Below, one piece after another: positions 1-9,469 of a DNA stretch of 15,985 nt. This DNA comes from an uncultured Gemmatimonadota bacterium (GTDB lineage Bacteria > Gemmatimonadota > Gemmatimonadetes > Gemmatimonadales > Gemmatimonadaceae). The stretch's first letter is position 1. Each line of letters opens with the position of its first letter. The position numbers and the translations under genes are program-made. The notes below the pieces were generated by a model. That model did not search any database and was not told where the DNA came from. It was given only the letters and a program-made list of their open reading frames with translations. The stretch spans positions 1-15,985 of the forward strand of contig CAMLDY010000055.1 of NCBI GenBank assembly GCA_946478895.1, given 5' to 3'.

Positions 1-2
1 TC

Positions 3-827
3 TTCTGGGACATTCACAACGATTTCTTCGAGGAGATCGCCAAGCTGCGCGCGGCGCGCCGGATCTGGGCGCGGCACATGAAGGAGCGCTACGGCGCAAA
101 GGATCCGCGGTCTCTCATGATGCGGTTCCATTCCCAGACCGCCGGCGTCACGCTGACTGCGCAACAGCCGATGAATAACATCGTACGTGTTGCCTATCAG
201 GCAATGGCGGCGGCGCTCGGCGGAACGCAATCGCTGCACACCAACTCGATGGACGAGACCCTCGCGCTACCGACGGAGGAATCGGTGCAGGTCGCGCTTC
301 GCACCCAGCAGATCCTCGCCTACGAGACCGGAGTCCCGAACGTCGTCGATCCACTCGGCGGATCCTACTATGTCGAGACGCTTACGACCGAGCTGGAGCG
401 CGAAGCGGAGGCGCTCTTCGAGCAGATCGCGGAGGTCGGAGGAGTCGTGCGCGGTCTGGAGACAGGCTGGCTGCAGCGGCGCATCAACGAATCGGCGGCA
501 CGTCAGCAGTGGGAGATCGAGCAGCACAGGCGGATCATCGTGGGCGTCAACGACTTCGTGACCAACGAGCCGGAGCTTTCGATCGAGATTCTCAAGGTTG
601 GTGAGGAAACCGAGCGCGAACAGAAGGCGAGAATGGCGAAGATGCGCGCACAGCGTGACAATGCCCTCGTTCAGAAGCGCCTCGATGCGTTGCGCGGTGC
701 TGCCGCGACGAACGAGAATCTGATGCCCCATATCCTCGATTGCGCGCGGGCGTACTGCACCCTGTACGAGATCAGGGCCGCCATGGAGGCGGTCTTCGGT
801 GCCTATCGCGAGCCCGTCTTCTTCTGA
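3..827 (+). CDS. Acyl-CoA (methylmalonyl-CoA) mutase, catalytic large subunit, C-terminal part
   Basis: The gene is cut by the left window edge; the frame is open from base 3 and ends at TGA 825-827, leaving about 274 codons. It carries the C-terminal half of the B12-dependent mutase TIM-barrel domain: RFHSQTAG with the His that lies over the substrate in the family (codon 129-131), then QQPMNNIVR, GGTQSLHTNSMDE, PLGGSYYVE and IIVGVNDFV. It stops at REPVFF without a B12-binding domain, so the holoenzyme needs the separate subunit encoded at 1620-2030. Such enzymes interconvert (R)-methylmalonyl-CoA and succinyl-CoA; isobutyryl- and ethylmalonyl-CoA mutases share this fold, and the residues that discriminate substrates lie in the missing N-terminus. 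Methylmalonyl-CoA is the likeliest substrate given the acyl-CoA carboxylase downstream. The family call is secure, the substrate is an inference. Confidence 0.93.
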   Translation, partial: FWDIHNDFFEEIAKLRAARRIWARHMKERYGAKDPRSLMMRFHSQTAGVTLTAQQPMNNIVRVAYQAMAAALGGTQSLHTNSMDETLALPTEESVQVALRTQQILAYETGVPNVVDPLGGSYYVETLTTELEREAEALFEQIAEVGGVVRGLETGWLQRRINESAARQQWEIEQHRRIIVGVNDFVTNEPELSIEILKVGEETEREQKARMAKMRAQRDNALVQKRLDALRGAAATNENLMPHILDCARAYCTLYEIRAAMEAVFGAYREPVFF

Positions 828-1573
828 GAAAAACAGGCGAGTGGTGGGAGTCGGCGTTCGACGCTCACTACCTCCTCGAGTACGGCCCGCTCTTCACTCC
901 AGAGAGTGACCGCCGCGAAGCCGCACGTCTGATGGAGCTGCTGGAGCTCCCAGTGAACTCGAGGATACTCGACGTTCCGTGCGGTCAGGGCCGGCATGCG
1001 CATCTGCTCGCCGAATCAGGCTTCGAAGTCGATGGCTTCGATTACTCAAGGGAGCTGCTCGACGTCGCGCGCAAGCGGGGGATCGGGCCGCACCTGCGCT
1101 ACACCCGCGGCGACATGCGGAAGCTCCCGGCGCGCTGGACCCGACGTTTCGACGCGGTCCTCAACCTGTTCACATCATTCGGCTTCTTTGTCCATCCGGC
1201 CGACGACGCGAAGGTGGTCGGAGAATTCGCGCGAGTCCTCAAAGCTGGCGGCTTGCTGATCTGGCACGGCGGCAGTCGCGACGGAGTGATGGCGCGCTTT
1301 CTGGCGCGGGATTGGTGGACGTCGGGAAGAACTTTCTTTGCCCAGGAGCGGGAGTTCGATCCACTGTCAGGCCTGCTGACTGTCCACTCGACCTGGAAAC
1401 GCGGCGCGCGGTCCGGTGAGCGCGAGCACAGCATTCGCCTCTACACCGCGACCCGGCTCGCCGAGCTTTTCGCCGAGTCCGGATTGATCGTCGAGCGCGC
1501 GTTCGACGGATTCACCGACGACCCGCTTACGCGTGCGTCGTCGGAGATGTTGCTCGTCGCTCGAAAGGAGTAG
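824..1573 (+). CDS. Class I SAM-dependent methyltransferase (start probably CTG)
   Basis: A Rossmann-type methyltransferase of about 249 residues. SAM motif I is [15 protein letters not shown] (about residues 48-62), followed by the acidic end of strand 2 (VDGFDY) and a motif like [14 protein letters not shown]. The N-terminal part [21 protein letters not shown] looks like a genuine conserved start region, but no ATG or GTG lies upstream of it in frame. The only candidates are TTG 740, deep inside the mutase gene, CTG 755, CTG 824 and the internal ATG 932, which would remove the N-terminal region. I choose CTG 824 because it overlaps the mutase stop as CTGA, the same four-base geometry used by several other genes here. 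The substrate is unknown. It lies between the two mutase subunit genes; whether it serves the mutase or B12 is not shown by sequence. A small indel in the assembly near the AAAAA at 829-833 is an alternative explanation. Confidence 0.8.
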   Translation: MRKTGEWWESAFDAHYLLEYGPLFTPESDRREAARLMELLELPVNSRILDVPCGQGRHAHLLAESGFEVDGFDYSRELLDVARKRGIGPHLRYTRGDMRKLPARWTRRFDAVLNLFTSFGFFVHPADDAKVVGEFARVLKAGGLLIWHGGSRDGVMARFLARDWWTSGRTFFAQEREFDPLSGLLTVHSTWKRGARSGEREHSIRLYTATRLAELFAESGLIVERAFDGFTDDPLTRASSEMLLVARKE

Positions 1574-1579
1574 CACCGA

Positions 1580-1611
1580 TTGCCGCTCCGCACACGCTGC
1601 CGCTAACTTTG
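1580..1611 (+). promoter_or_regulatory. Candidate FCB-type sigma-A promoter for the B12 subunit gene
   Basis: TAACTTTG at 1604-1611 is an exact match to the TAnnTTTG -7 element known from Bacteroidota. A TTG at 1580-1582, 21 bases upstream, falls in the usual range for the -33 element. The ATG of the B12 subunit begins only nine bases after the element, so the transcript would be leaderless or have a few-base leader; no Shine-Dalgarno sequence is near the ATG. A very similar TAACTTTC sits just before recQ. This is pattern matching without expression data. Confidence 0.45.
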
Positions 1612-1619
1612 TTCTCTCT

Positions 1620-2030
1620 ATGAGACCAATCCGAGTTCTCGTCGCCAAACCCGGCCTCGACGGCCACGATCGGGGCGCCAAGGTAGTCGCCGCCGCCCTC
1701 CGCGACGCCGGCATGGAGGTCATTTACACGGGACTGCATCAGACTCCCGAGATGATCGCCACCGCAGCGGTGCAGGAGGACGTCGATGTGATCGGCCTGT
1801 CGATTCTCAGTGGCGCGCACATGACCCTCATTCCGCGGGTGCAGGAGCTGGTGCGCGATGCGGGCCGCGACGACATCCTCATCACCGGCGGCGGCATAAT
1901 TCCAAAGGAAGACGTCGAAGCGCTGGAGGCCCGTGGGATCGGACGCCTCTTTGGGCCCGGCACGCCGACAACCGAGCTGGTCGCGTACATCAAGGAGTGG
2001 TTCGCTACACGCGAAAAGCAGGAAGCGTAG
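1620..2030 (+). CDS. Methylmalonyl-CoA mutase B12-binding small subunit
   Basis: A 136-residue stand-alone cobalamin-binding domain. It shows the base-off/His-on signature DxHxxG at D14-G15-H16-D17-R18-G19, the SxL motif S61-I-L63, and a glycine-rich TGGG at about residues 89-92, in the family's order and spacing. H16 should be the lower cobalt ligand. Its length matches the separate C-terminal subunits of archaeal-type mutases, and it should pair with the large subunit ending at 827 to form the active enzyme in the cytoplasm. ATG 1620 is chosen because the domain begins at residue 4 and no upstream start adds conserved sequence. A promoter-like TAACTTTG precedes it, so it may be expressed independently of the mutase large subunit. 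The next gene starts on the base after its TAG, which implies cotranscription with the carboxylase. Confidence 0.95.
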   Translation: MRPIRVLVAKPGLDGHDRGAKVVAAALRDAGMEVIYTGLHQTPEMIATAAVQEDVDVIGLSILSGAHMTLIPRVQELVRDAGRDDILITGGGIIPKEDVEALEARGIGRLFGPGTPTTELVAYIKEWFATREKQEA

Positions 2031-3703
<1,673 letters not shown>

Positions 3704-3707
<4 letters not shown>

Positions 3708-5065
3708 AGGACGTCGTGCGCGTTGCCGCCGGTCAGGGCTTCTGGGGCGACGATCTCGATGCCCCGCGCCGCCAGGTGGAAGGCGGACCAGTCGACTACC
3801 TGATGCTCGACTATCTCGCGGAAGTCACGATGTCGATTCTGCAGAAGCAGAAGGAGCGTGACCCCGCGATGGGTTACGCCCGCGATTTCGTCGGCGCGAT
3901 GGAGAGCGTGCTGCCCGCGGTCACCGACCGCGGCGTCAAAGTGATCGCCAATGCAGGCGGCGTAAATCCGCCGGCATGCGCTGCGGCCGTAAAGGCAGTT
4001 GCCGAAAAAAATGGCGCCAGCGGCAGGCTCACCATCGGAGTCGTAACCGGGGACGATCTGCTGGGCAGACTGGACGATCTGATTCGCGCCGGACACCCAC
4101 TATCCAACATGGACACCGGTGAGCCGCTCTCCACCGTTCGGGACCGGGTGCTGTCCGCAAATGCCTACATCGGCTCGGTTCCGATCGTCGAAGCACTCGG
4201 GAAGGGTGCCAACGTCGTCATCACCGGCCGCTCGACGGATACCGCGCTCACCATGGCACCACTCCGCCACGAGTTCGGCTGGGGCGCCACGAGCTGGGAT
4301 CAGCTCGCCGCGGGCATCGTTGCCGGCCACATCATCGAGTGCGGCGCGCAGTGCTCGGGCGGCAACTGTCTCTACGACTGGCGATCCATCCCCGATCTGG
4401 CCAACGTCGGCTATCCTCTGGTCGAAGCAAAGCCCGATGGAACCTTCGTCGTCACCAAGCACCCCAACACCGGCGGCCGGGTATCCGTTCCAACCGTGAC
4501 GGAGCAGCTGGTGTACGAGATGGGCGATCCGCATTCGTACATCACGCCCGACGTGGTCGCCGACTTCACCACTATTCACCTCGCGCAGGACGGCGAGAAT
4601 CGGGTGCGGGTTTCCGGTATCAAGGGCAAGCCGCCCACCGACAAGCTCAAGGTTTCGATCGCGTATCGCTCCGGATTCAAGGCGGTCGGCACTCTCGTCT
4701 ACGCGTGGCCCGACGCCCTGGAGAAAGCGCAGCTCGCCGACCGTGTCCTGCGCGAGCGGCTCGACCGACTAGGTCTGCGCTTCGACCACGTACTGACCGA
4801 GTTCGTTGGCGCCGGCGCGACACACGGCCGACTCGCCGGAGATCAGCATGACGCGCCCGAAGTCCAGCTGCGGTTCGGGGTCCGCGGATCGGACAAGGCG
4901 GCCGTGGAACGATTCACGCGGGAGATCGCGCCACTCGTGTTGAATGGGCCGCCGAGCGTCACCGGGTTTGCAGGCGGCCGACCCAAGGTCGAGGAAATTG
5001 TCGCCTACTGGCCCGCGCTCATCGACAAGACCGTCGTCCAGACCAGAGTGGAGCTGGTTAAATGA
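3704..5065 (+). CDS. AtuA-family protein (former DUF1446), N-terminal domain only
   Basis: A 453-residue cytoplasmic protein recognisable as the AtuA/DUF1446 family, named after the acyclic terpene utilisation gene atuA of Pseudomonas. Characteristic stretches are the N-terminal [34 protein letters not shown] (about 83-99), [17 protein letters not shown] (about 170-187), [15 protein letters not shown] (about 211-225) and [21 protein letters not shown] (about 255-275). The biochemical role of the family is not established; it recurs beside acyl-CoA carboxylases and hydratases in leucine, isovalerate and terpenoid acid pathways. The GTG start overlaps the carboxylase stop as GTGA, indicating coupled translation. 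The full-length Pseudomonas-type protein carries an extra C-terminal domain, which here is a separate gene overlapping by ATGA. The family call is confident, the function unknown. Confidence 0.88.
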
Positions 5066-5415
5066 AGGTTCGCCTCGTCGACATCGCGCACGCACGGTCG
5101 GGGGACAAGGGCGATACAGCCAATGTCGGTGTAATCGCCTACCGGCCCGAATGGTACGAGCTGCTCCGCGACACCCTGACGAAGCAACGGGTCGCCGACC
5201 ACTTTCGCGGCATCATCGATGGCGGTGTCGAGCGTTTCGAGCTTCCTAACCTCAACGCGCTGAACTTCCTGCTCCACGGCGCTCTCGACGGTGGCGGTAC
5301 GCTCTCGCTCAAGACTGACGCGCAGGGAAAGGTCTATTCGACCGCGCTTCTGCGAATGGTGATCGACGTTCCCGACGCGGACGCGAAGCGTTTGCAGCTG
5401 CCGGCGGCGCGGTGA
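5062..5415 (+). CDS. AtuA-like C-terminal ferredoxin-fold domain protein
   Basis: A 117-residue protein matching the small domain found at the C-terminus of long AtuA proteins. The signature is near the start: [20 protein letters not shown] (about residues 6-25), followed by [30 protein letters not shown] and a final [12 protein letters not shown] strand. 'Ferredoxin-fold' refers to the alpha/beta topology; no Cys cluster for iron-sulfur binding is present, and there are no Cys residues at all. It starts at ATG 5062 inside the stop of the AtuA gene (ATGA), so both products should be made in fixed proportion and probably form one complex. No enzymatic activity can be assigned. The hydratase gene begins within its own stop codon (GTGA). 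Confidence 0.85.
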   Translation: MKVRLVDIAHARSGDKGDTANVGVIAYRPEWYELLRDTLTKQRVADHFRGIIDGGVERFELPNLNALNFLLHGALDGGGTLSLKTDAQGKVYSTALLRMVIDVPDADAKRLQLPAAR

Positions 5416-6179
5416 ACAACATTCGGGTTGGCGCCGACGGCCCGATCGGACGAATCATTCTCGCGCGTCCAGAAAAAAAGAACGCGCTGAACCGTGCCAC
5501 CGCCGAGGAGCTCGCCGACGCGCTGTTCGCGCTCAGCGAGTCCAGTGTGCGAGTCGTGGCAATCGAGGGAGAAGGCGCCGATTTCTGCGCCGGCGCGGAT
5601 CTGTCCGCGCTGGAAGCGATGCTCGATTCGCCGCGGCAGGATCACATCGACGACGCGAAGGCGCTCGGCCACGTCTTCCACACCATCCGTCGGATGGAAA
5701 AACCAGTCGTCGCGCTCGTCAGGGGACGCGCGCTTGCCGGCGGAGCGGGACTCGCCACCGCTTGTGACATCGTCGTTGCCCACGAAGACGCGCGCTTCGG
5801 CTATCCGGAAGTCGGCATCGGGTTTGTCCCCGCAATGGTGATGACCATGCTTCGCCGCTGCGTCGGTGAGAAGCAGGCGTTCGATCTGGTCAGCACTGGA
5901 CGAATTCTATCGGCCGAAGAAGCCTGTCAGATGGGACTGGTTTCGCGGGTGTTCGCCGCGAGGGAGTACGACCAGCTTTCTGAGAGCCTCCTCAACAGGC
6001 TCGCCGCCGCCGAGCCGAGCGCGATGGCGGCTACCAAAGGATTGTTCTACAGGTTGGACAATCTCGCGTTCCTGGACGGGATCTCGGCCGGAATTGTCGC
6101 CAACGCCGATGCGCGCACGACTCCCGCCTTCCGCGAGGGCGTCAGGAAATTCACCAGTCGAGGCAAGGACAAACCGTGA
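5412..6179 (+). CDS. Enoyl-CoA hydratase/isomerase family protein (LiuC/AtuE-like)
   Basis: A 255-residue crotonase. The oxyanion-hole segments are FCAGADLSAL (A60-G61 region) and RALAGGAGLATACD (G110-G111). The second acid of classical enoyl-CoA hydratases is kept as E133 in FGYPEVGIGFVPA, whereas the first (mitochondrial E144, in GGGCEL) is replaced by G113. This one-acid pattern is what I recall for LiuC/AtuE-type 3-methylglutaconyl- or isohexenylglutaconyl-CoA hydratases, which would fit a carboxylase of the methylcrotonyl/geranyl class upstream. The substrate assignment is inference from this residue pattern and from context. The GTG start overlaps the previous stop by four bases, and its own stop overlaps the start of the small membrane protein gene in the same way. 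Confidence 0.9.
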   Translation: MNNIRVGADGPIGRIILARPEKKNALNRATAEELADALFALSESSVRVVAIEGEGADFCAGADLSALEAMLDSPRQDHIDDAKALGHVFHTIRRMEKPVVALVRGRALAGGAGLATACDIVVAHEDARFGYPEVGIGFVPAMVMTMLRRCVGEKQAFDLVSTGRILSAEEACQMGLVSRVFAAREYDQLSESLLNRLAAAEPSAMAATKGLFYRLDNLAFLDGISAGIVANADARTTPAFREGVRKFTSRGKDKP

Positions 6180-6343
6180 GCCCATTCACTACCGCCAAGA
6201 TCGCGCTGATGCTCATCGCCGCCATCCTGCTGGCGTGGGGGATCAGAGCCGACGATGCCGCGCTGCGCTGGGCGGGCATTGGATTCCTGTTCATCGCGCT
6301 GATTCTGCGCTTCTTCAAGCCTCGCAAGCCGCGCGGCCTTTGA
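6176..6343 (+). CDS. Small two-helix membrane protein, 55 residues, function unknown
   Basis: This short frame fills the entire gap between the hydratase and dehydratase genes. It starts at GTG 6176 (GTGA overlap with the hydratase stop) and ends at TGA 6341-6343, which overlaps the next ATG. Translation gives TTAKIALMLIAAILLAWGI (first helix, residues about 5-23), a short polar turn RADDAALR, LRWAGIGFLFIALILRFF (second helix, about 30-47), and a basic tail KPRKPRGL. The positive tail suggests both ends lie in the cytoplasm with the short loop outside. The perfect packing and classic hydrophobic pattern argue that it is a real gene. I do not recognise a family; it could be a small integral inner-membrane protein of general type rather than part of the acyl-CoA pathway. 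Confidence 0.72.
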   Translation: MSPFTTAKIALMLIAAILLAWGIRADDAALRWAGIGFLFIALILRFFKPRKPRGL

Positions 6344-7293
6344 TGTCCACCGCAACCCAGCCGCCCCGAGCCGCAGCGCGACCCATAACACCTCCTCGGC
6401 CGACGACTCTAATCGTTTCTCCTCGGCTATCAACAAAAGTCGGCGCGGAGGTCGTCCTGGCAAGCGAGACCCTCCAGTACACCGGCAGCTTCAAGTTTCG
6501 CGCTGCCTACAACGTTGCGTCCAACGTCCCGCACGAGCACATCCTCACCGCGTCGTCGGGCAACTTCGGCCAGGCGATCGCGTACGCCTCAGCGCTTTTC
6601 GGCAAACGCTGCACAGTCGTGATGCCGTCCGGTGCGCCGCGCATCAAGGTCGACGCGGTGCGTGAGTACGGGGCCGAAGTGGATCTGGTCGACGTGGCAA
6701 AGAAGGGCCGACTCGAGCGGCTCGCGGAGCTGGCCAGCCAGTTCCCCGACGCGTACGTCGCGAGTCCGTACGACGACGCGCTGGTGATAGAAGGAAATGC
6801 AACCCTCGGCGCGGAGCTTTTCGATCGTAACCTCGATCTCGACTACATCGTTGCGCCGATCGGTGGCGGCGGCCTCACCTCCGGCTTGGTGAAAGCCGCC
6901 GAGGAGAGTGGCGGAAGGACGAAGGTTCTGGCTGCCGAGCCGCTCTTGTCGAACGATGCCGCGGAATCCTTCCGCGCCGGCCACCTCGTGTCGCGCGCCG
7001 ATGAATCATCGACGATTGCCGATGGCGCGCGCGTGCTGCGGCTGGGCGACCGCAATTGGGAGATCTTGAGCCATGGTCTCGCCGGGGTCATCGAGGTCAG
7101 CGAAGATCAGATCAAAGAGGGTTTGCGGATGTTGTTCGCGCTCGCGAATCTCAAAGCCGAGCCGACCGGCGCCCTCTCGATTGGTGCCGTGCTCGCTGAG
7201 CCGGACAGATTCCGCGGCAAGCGGGTCTGCTGTGTGGTCAGCGGTGGCAATGCGGATCCGGCCATCTACGCGAGCCTGATCAAGGATATCTGA
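6343..7293 (+). CDS. PLP-dependent threonine/serine dehydratase family enzyme, no ACT domain
   Basis: A 316-residue fold-type II PLP enzyme. The Schiff-base lysine is K51 in QYTGSFKFRAA, the carboxylate-binding loop is SSGNFGQA (71-78), and the phosphate-binding loop is GGGGLTSG (174-181); VVSGGNAD near the C-terminus is the usual cofactor-ring segment. The family deaminates threonine to 2-oxobutyrate or serine to pyruvate, and includes serine racemases and hydroxyaspartate lyases, so the exact substrate is uncertain. The length fits the short catabolic class without the ACT feedback domain of biosynthetic IlvA. ATG 6343 is preferred because it forms a TGATG junction with the small membrane protein gene; the first 20 residues are Pro/Ala-rich and unconserved-looking. 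As last gene of the block it could feed 2-oxobutyrate towards propionyl-CoA and the mutase (inference). Confidence 0.88.
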   Translation: MSTATQPPRAAARPITPPRPTTLIVSPRLSTKVGAEVVLASETLQYTGSFKFRAAYNVASNVPHEHILTASSGNFGQAIAYASALFGKRCTVVMPSGAPRIKVDAVREYGAEVDLVDVAKKGRLERLAELASQFPDAYVASPYDDALVIEGNATLGAELFDRNLDLDYIVAPIGGGGLTSGLVKAAEESGGRTKVLAAEPLLSNDAAESFRAGHLVSRADESSTIADGARVLRLGDRNWEILSHGLAGVIEVSEDQIKEGLRMLFALANLKAEPTGALSIGAVLAEPDRFRGKRVCCVVSGGNADPAIYASLIKDI

Positions 7294-7364
7294 GCGGATT
7301 CGTATCGCTGCGGCGGTACACTTACGCGGGCGATGTCCGGGCACCCCATCCGAGTCCGGTTCGC

Positions 7365-7372
7365 TAACTTTC
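7365..7372 (+). promoter_or_regulatory. Candidate -7 promoter element of recQ (leaderless start)
   Basis: TAACTTTC at 7365-7372 sits five bases before the recQ ATG and repeats the sequence context GCTAACTTT found ahead of the mutase B12 subunit gene. Transcription from it would begin about at the start codon. Unlike the other site, no TTG lies at the -33 distance, and the last base is C instead of G. The 84-base gap 7294-7377 shows no Shine-Dalgarno sequence and no convincing terminator for the preceding operon. Confidence 0.35.
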
Positions 7373-7377
7373 GATAG

Positions 7378-9435
7378 ATGTCCAGCCCGACAATTCACGA
7401 TGCGCGACGCGTTCTCAAGAGCGCGTTCGGCTACGATAAATTCCGCCCCGGCCAGGAAGCGGCGGTGTCCGCGATTCTGTCCGGCCGCGACACCGTCGTT
7501 GTCCTTCCCACCGGGGGCGGCAAGTCGCTCTGTTTTCAGGTGCCGGCGCTGCTGATGCCCGGGCTTACGGTCGTGGTATCGCCGCTGATCTCGCTCATGA
7601 AAGACCAGGTCGACGCGCTGACGGCCAAGGGACTTCCCGCTGCCTTTATAAACAGCACGCTCACCCCCGGCCAGGTGTCCGATCGATTGATCAAGGCCGA
7701 GCGTGGCGAGCTGAAGCTGCTTTACGTGGCGCCGGAGCGCTTTGATTACGGGCGCACCGCGGAGCGCTTGCGGAAGATCGGCGTGTCGCTGCTTGCGATC
7801 GACGAAGCGCACTGCATCAGCCAGTGGGGTCATGATTTCCGCCCCAGCTATCTGCGCGTGAAGACCGTCCACGCCGCGCTCGGGTCGCCGGCGACGATCG
7901 CGTTGACGGCCACCGCCACGCCCGAAGTGCGCCGCGACATCGTGCGGGAGCTCGCGCTCAAGAATCCCGAGACCATCATCACCGGGTTCGATCGGCCCAA
8001 TCTCACGTACTACGTGGTGCCGGCGAAGAACGAAACCGAAAAGGAGAGGCGCCTCGTCGGGATTCTCAGACGATACGACGGCCTCGCTGTGGTTTACGCC
8101 TCCACCCGGCGCGCGGTGGACGAGTTGACCCGCGTTCTCGAGCGCGCGAAAATCCGCGCCGCGGGCTACCACGCCGGGCTCGACGACGCCCGCCGTCATG
8201 AGGTACAGGAAGCATTCATGACGGAAAAGATCCGCGCCATCGTCGCCACCAATGCCTTTGGAATGGGCATCGACAAGCCGAACGTTCGACTGGTGATTCA
8301 CTACGCGATGCCCGGCACTCTCGAGGCGTACTACCAGGAAGCCGGGAGAGCAGGGCGCGACGGACTGCACTCCGACGTTTTTCTCCTGCACTCGTTTCCG
8401 GACCGCTTCACCCACGAGTTCTTCATCAAGGGCTCGCACCCCGAGCGCGCCGTCGTTGAGAAGACCTATGAAGCACTGGTCCACTTGTCCGACCGGCAGG
8501 GCTTCGTCAGCGCCGACCCCGAAGAAATCGCCCGCACCATCAAGCCCAAAACCACCGGCCGCGAGGTCGAGGGCGCGCTGCGGGTCCTGAGCCGCTTCGG
8601 CGCCGTGAGCTCCAGCGCCGGTGATCAGTCCCGCGTTCACGTTCGGCTGCTCGCCACGCCCGATCGCATCAAGCGCGAGCTGACAGGTGAGTCGAACCGC
8701 GAGCTCGGGTTTCTCCGCGCGCTCTGGCGGGGTGTCGGTTCGGCGCTAAACCGGGGCGCGATTGTCGATCTGGACGGGCTGCCTCCCGGACTGGGCGGCG
8801 CGATGAACGCGACTCCGATTCTCGACGCGCTTCAGGAGCGACAGTTCCTCGTCTGGGAACGCCTCGGCACGGGCCTTTACCTCTCCGATCGCTCGGCGCC
8901 GTTGTCGAAGTACCGGATCGACTGGGCAGCGCTCGAGCGACGTCGCGCCGCCGAGCTGTCCAAGCTCCAGGCGGTTCAACGCTACGCTTACACCAGGGAA
9001 TGCCGGCGCGGATTTGTGCTTCGATATTTCGGCGATCCCGCGGCACGGCAGAAGTGCGAGGGCTGCGACAATTGCCTTGGAATCGCCGCCACCGCCGGCG
9101 AGCCCGACGACGAACCTCAGCCGCGAACGCGCTCCCGCAAGGCGAGGCGTGACCCCGCCCGGATCAGGGAAGTCGAAGAGGAGATTGCGGTGGGGCCAGC
9201 CGAGGAGCGGCTCCTCGCCGCCCTCAAGTCAGTGCGCACTTCAATCGCCCGCGAGGAACACGTACCGCCCTATATTGTATTCTCTGATCGGACCCTCGCT
9301 GAGCTCGCCGTCAGGCGCCCCCGTTCGCTCAGCGCGCTCCAGAATGTGCGCGGTGTCGGGCCGATGAAGCTCGAGCGCTACGGCGCGCGGTTTCTCGACG
9401 CGATTTCGAAAGCGGATGACATTGAAGCGGCCTGA
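7378..9435 (+). CDS. recQ: RecQ-family ATP-dependent DNA helicase
   Basis: A 685-residue superfamily 2 3'-5' helicase for recombination and fork repair. The N-terminal core shows FRPGQ (22-26), Walker A LPTGGGKSLCF (43-53), DEAH with ISQWGHDFRP (142-155), LTATATPEV (about 176-184) and motif VI QEAGRAGRDG (about 320-329), at positions nearly equal to E. coli RecQ. The zinc cysteines are C542, C560, C563 and C566, in CRRGFVLRYFGD...CEGCDNC, and a HRDC domain occupies about 605-680. About 160 extra residues, probably including a winged helix, separate the core from the cysteines, whereas E. coli has its first zinc Cys at 380. After the zinc site only a basic, disordered-looking linker precedes HRDC. 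It has its own promoter-like element and is followed by the M16 gene without operon-type overlap. Confidence 0.95.
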   Translation: MSSPTIHDARRVLKSAFGYDKFRPGQEAAVSAILSGRDTVVVLPTGGGKSLCFQVPALLMPGLTVVVSPLISLMKDQVDALTAKGLPAAFINSTLTPGQVSDRLIKAERGELKLLYVAPERFDYGRTAERLRKIGVSLLAIDEAHCISQWGHDFRPSYLRVKTVHAALGSPATIALTATATPEVRRDIVRELALKNPETIITGFDRPNLTYYVVPAKNETEKERRLVGILRRYDGLAVVYASTRRAVDELTRVLERAKIRAAGYHAGLDDARRHEVQEAFMTEKIRAIVATNAFGMGIDKPNVRLVIHYAMPGTLEAYYQEAGRAGRDGLHSDVFLLHSFPDRFTHEFFIKGSHPERAVVEKTYEALVHLSDRQGFVSADPEEIARTIKPKTTGREVEGALRVLSRFGAVSSSAGDQSRVHVRLLATPDRIKRELTGESNRELGFLRALWRGVGSALNRGAIVDLDGLPPGLGGAMNATPILDALQERQFLVWERLGTGLYLSDRSAPLSKYRIDWAALERRRAAELSKLQAVQRYAYTRECRRGFVLRYFGDPAARQKCEGCDNCLGIAATAGEPDDEPQPRTRSRKARRDPARIREVEEEIAVGPAEERLLAALKSVRTSIAREEHVPPYIVFSDRTLAELAVRRPRSLSALQNVRGVGPMKLERYGARFLDAISKADDIEAA

Positions 9436-9469
9436 CCAACCGGACCGCCAACCATTTGATGGTGTTGTG

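Noticed and set aside
740..823. TTG 740 as start of the methyltransferase
   Set aside because: It would add 28 Arg/Gly-rich residues encoded wholly inside the mutase gene and overlap it by 88 bases, with no ribosome-binding site. CTG 824 fits the local overlap pattern better.
818..833. Programmed frameshift fusing the mutase and the methyltransferase
   Set aside because: There is no canonical slippery heptamer at the junction, and the mutase ends at its usual C-terminus, so a coupled re-initiation is simpler.
7006..8640. Minus-strand frame of 544 codons opposite recQ
   Set aside because: No recognisable motif and no start context. It mirrors the codon structure of recQ and the dehydratase on the other strand.
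9416..9469. Upstream in-frame ATG for the M16 peptidase
   Set aside because: It overlaps the end of recQ and puts a polar, Pro/Asp-rich stretch ahead of the signal peptide. ATG 9470 gives a normal signal peptide.
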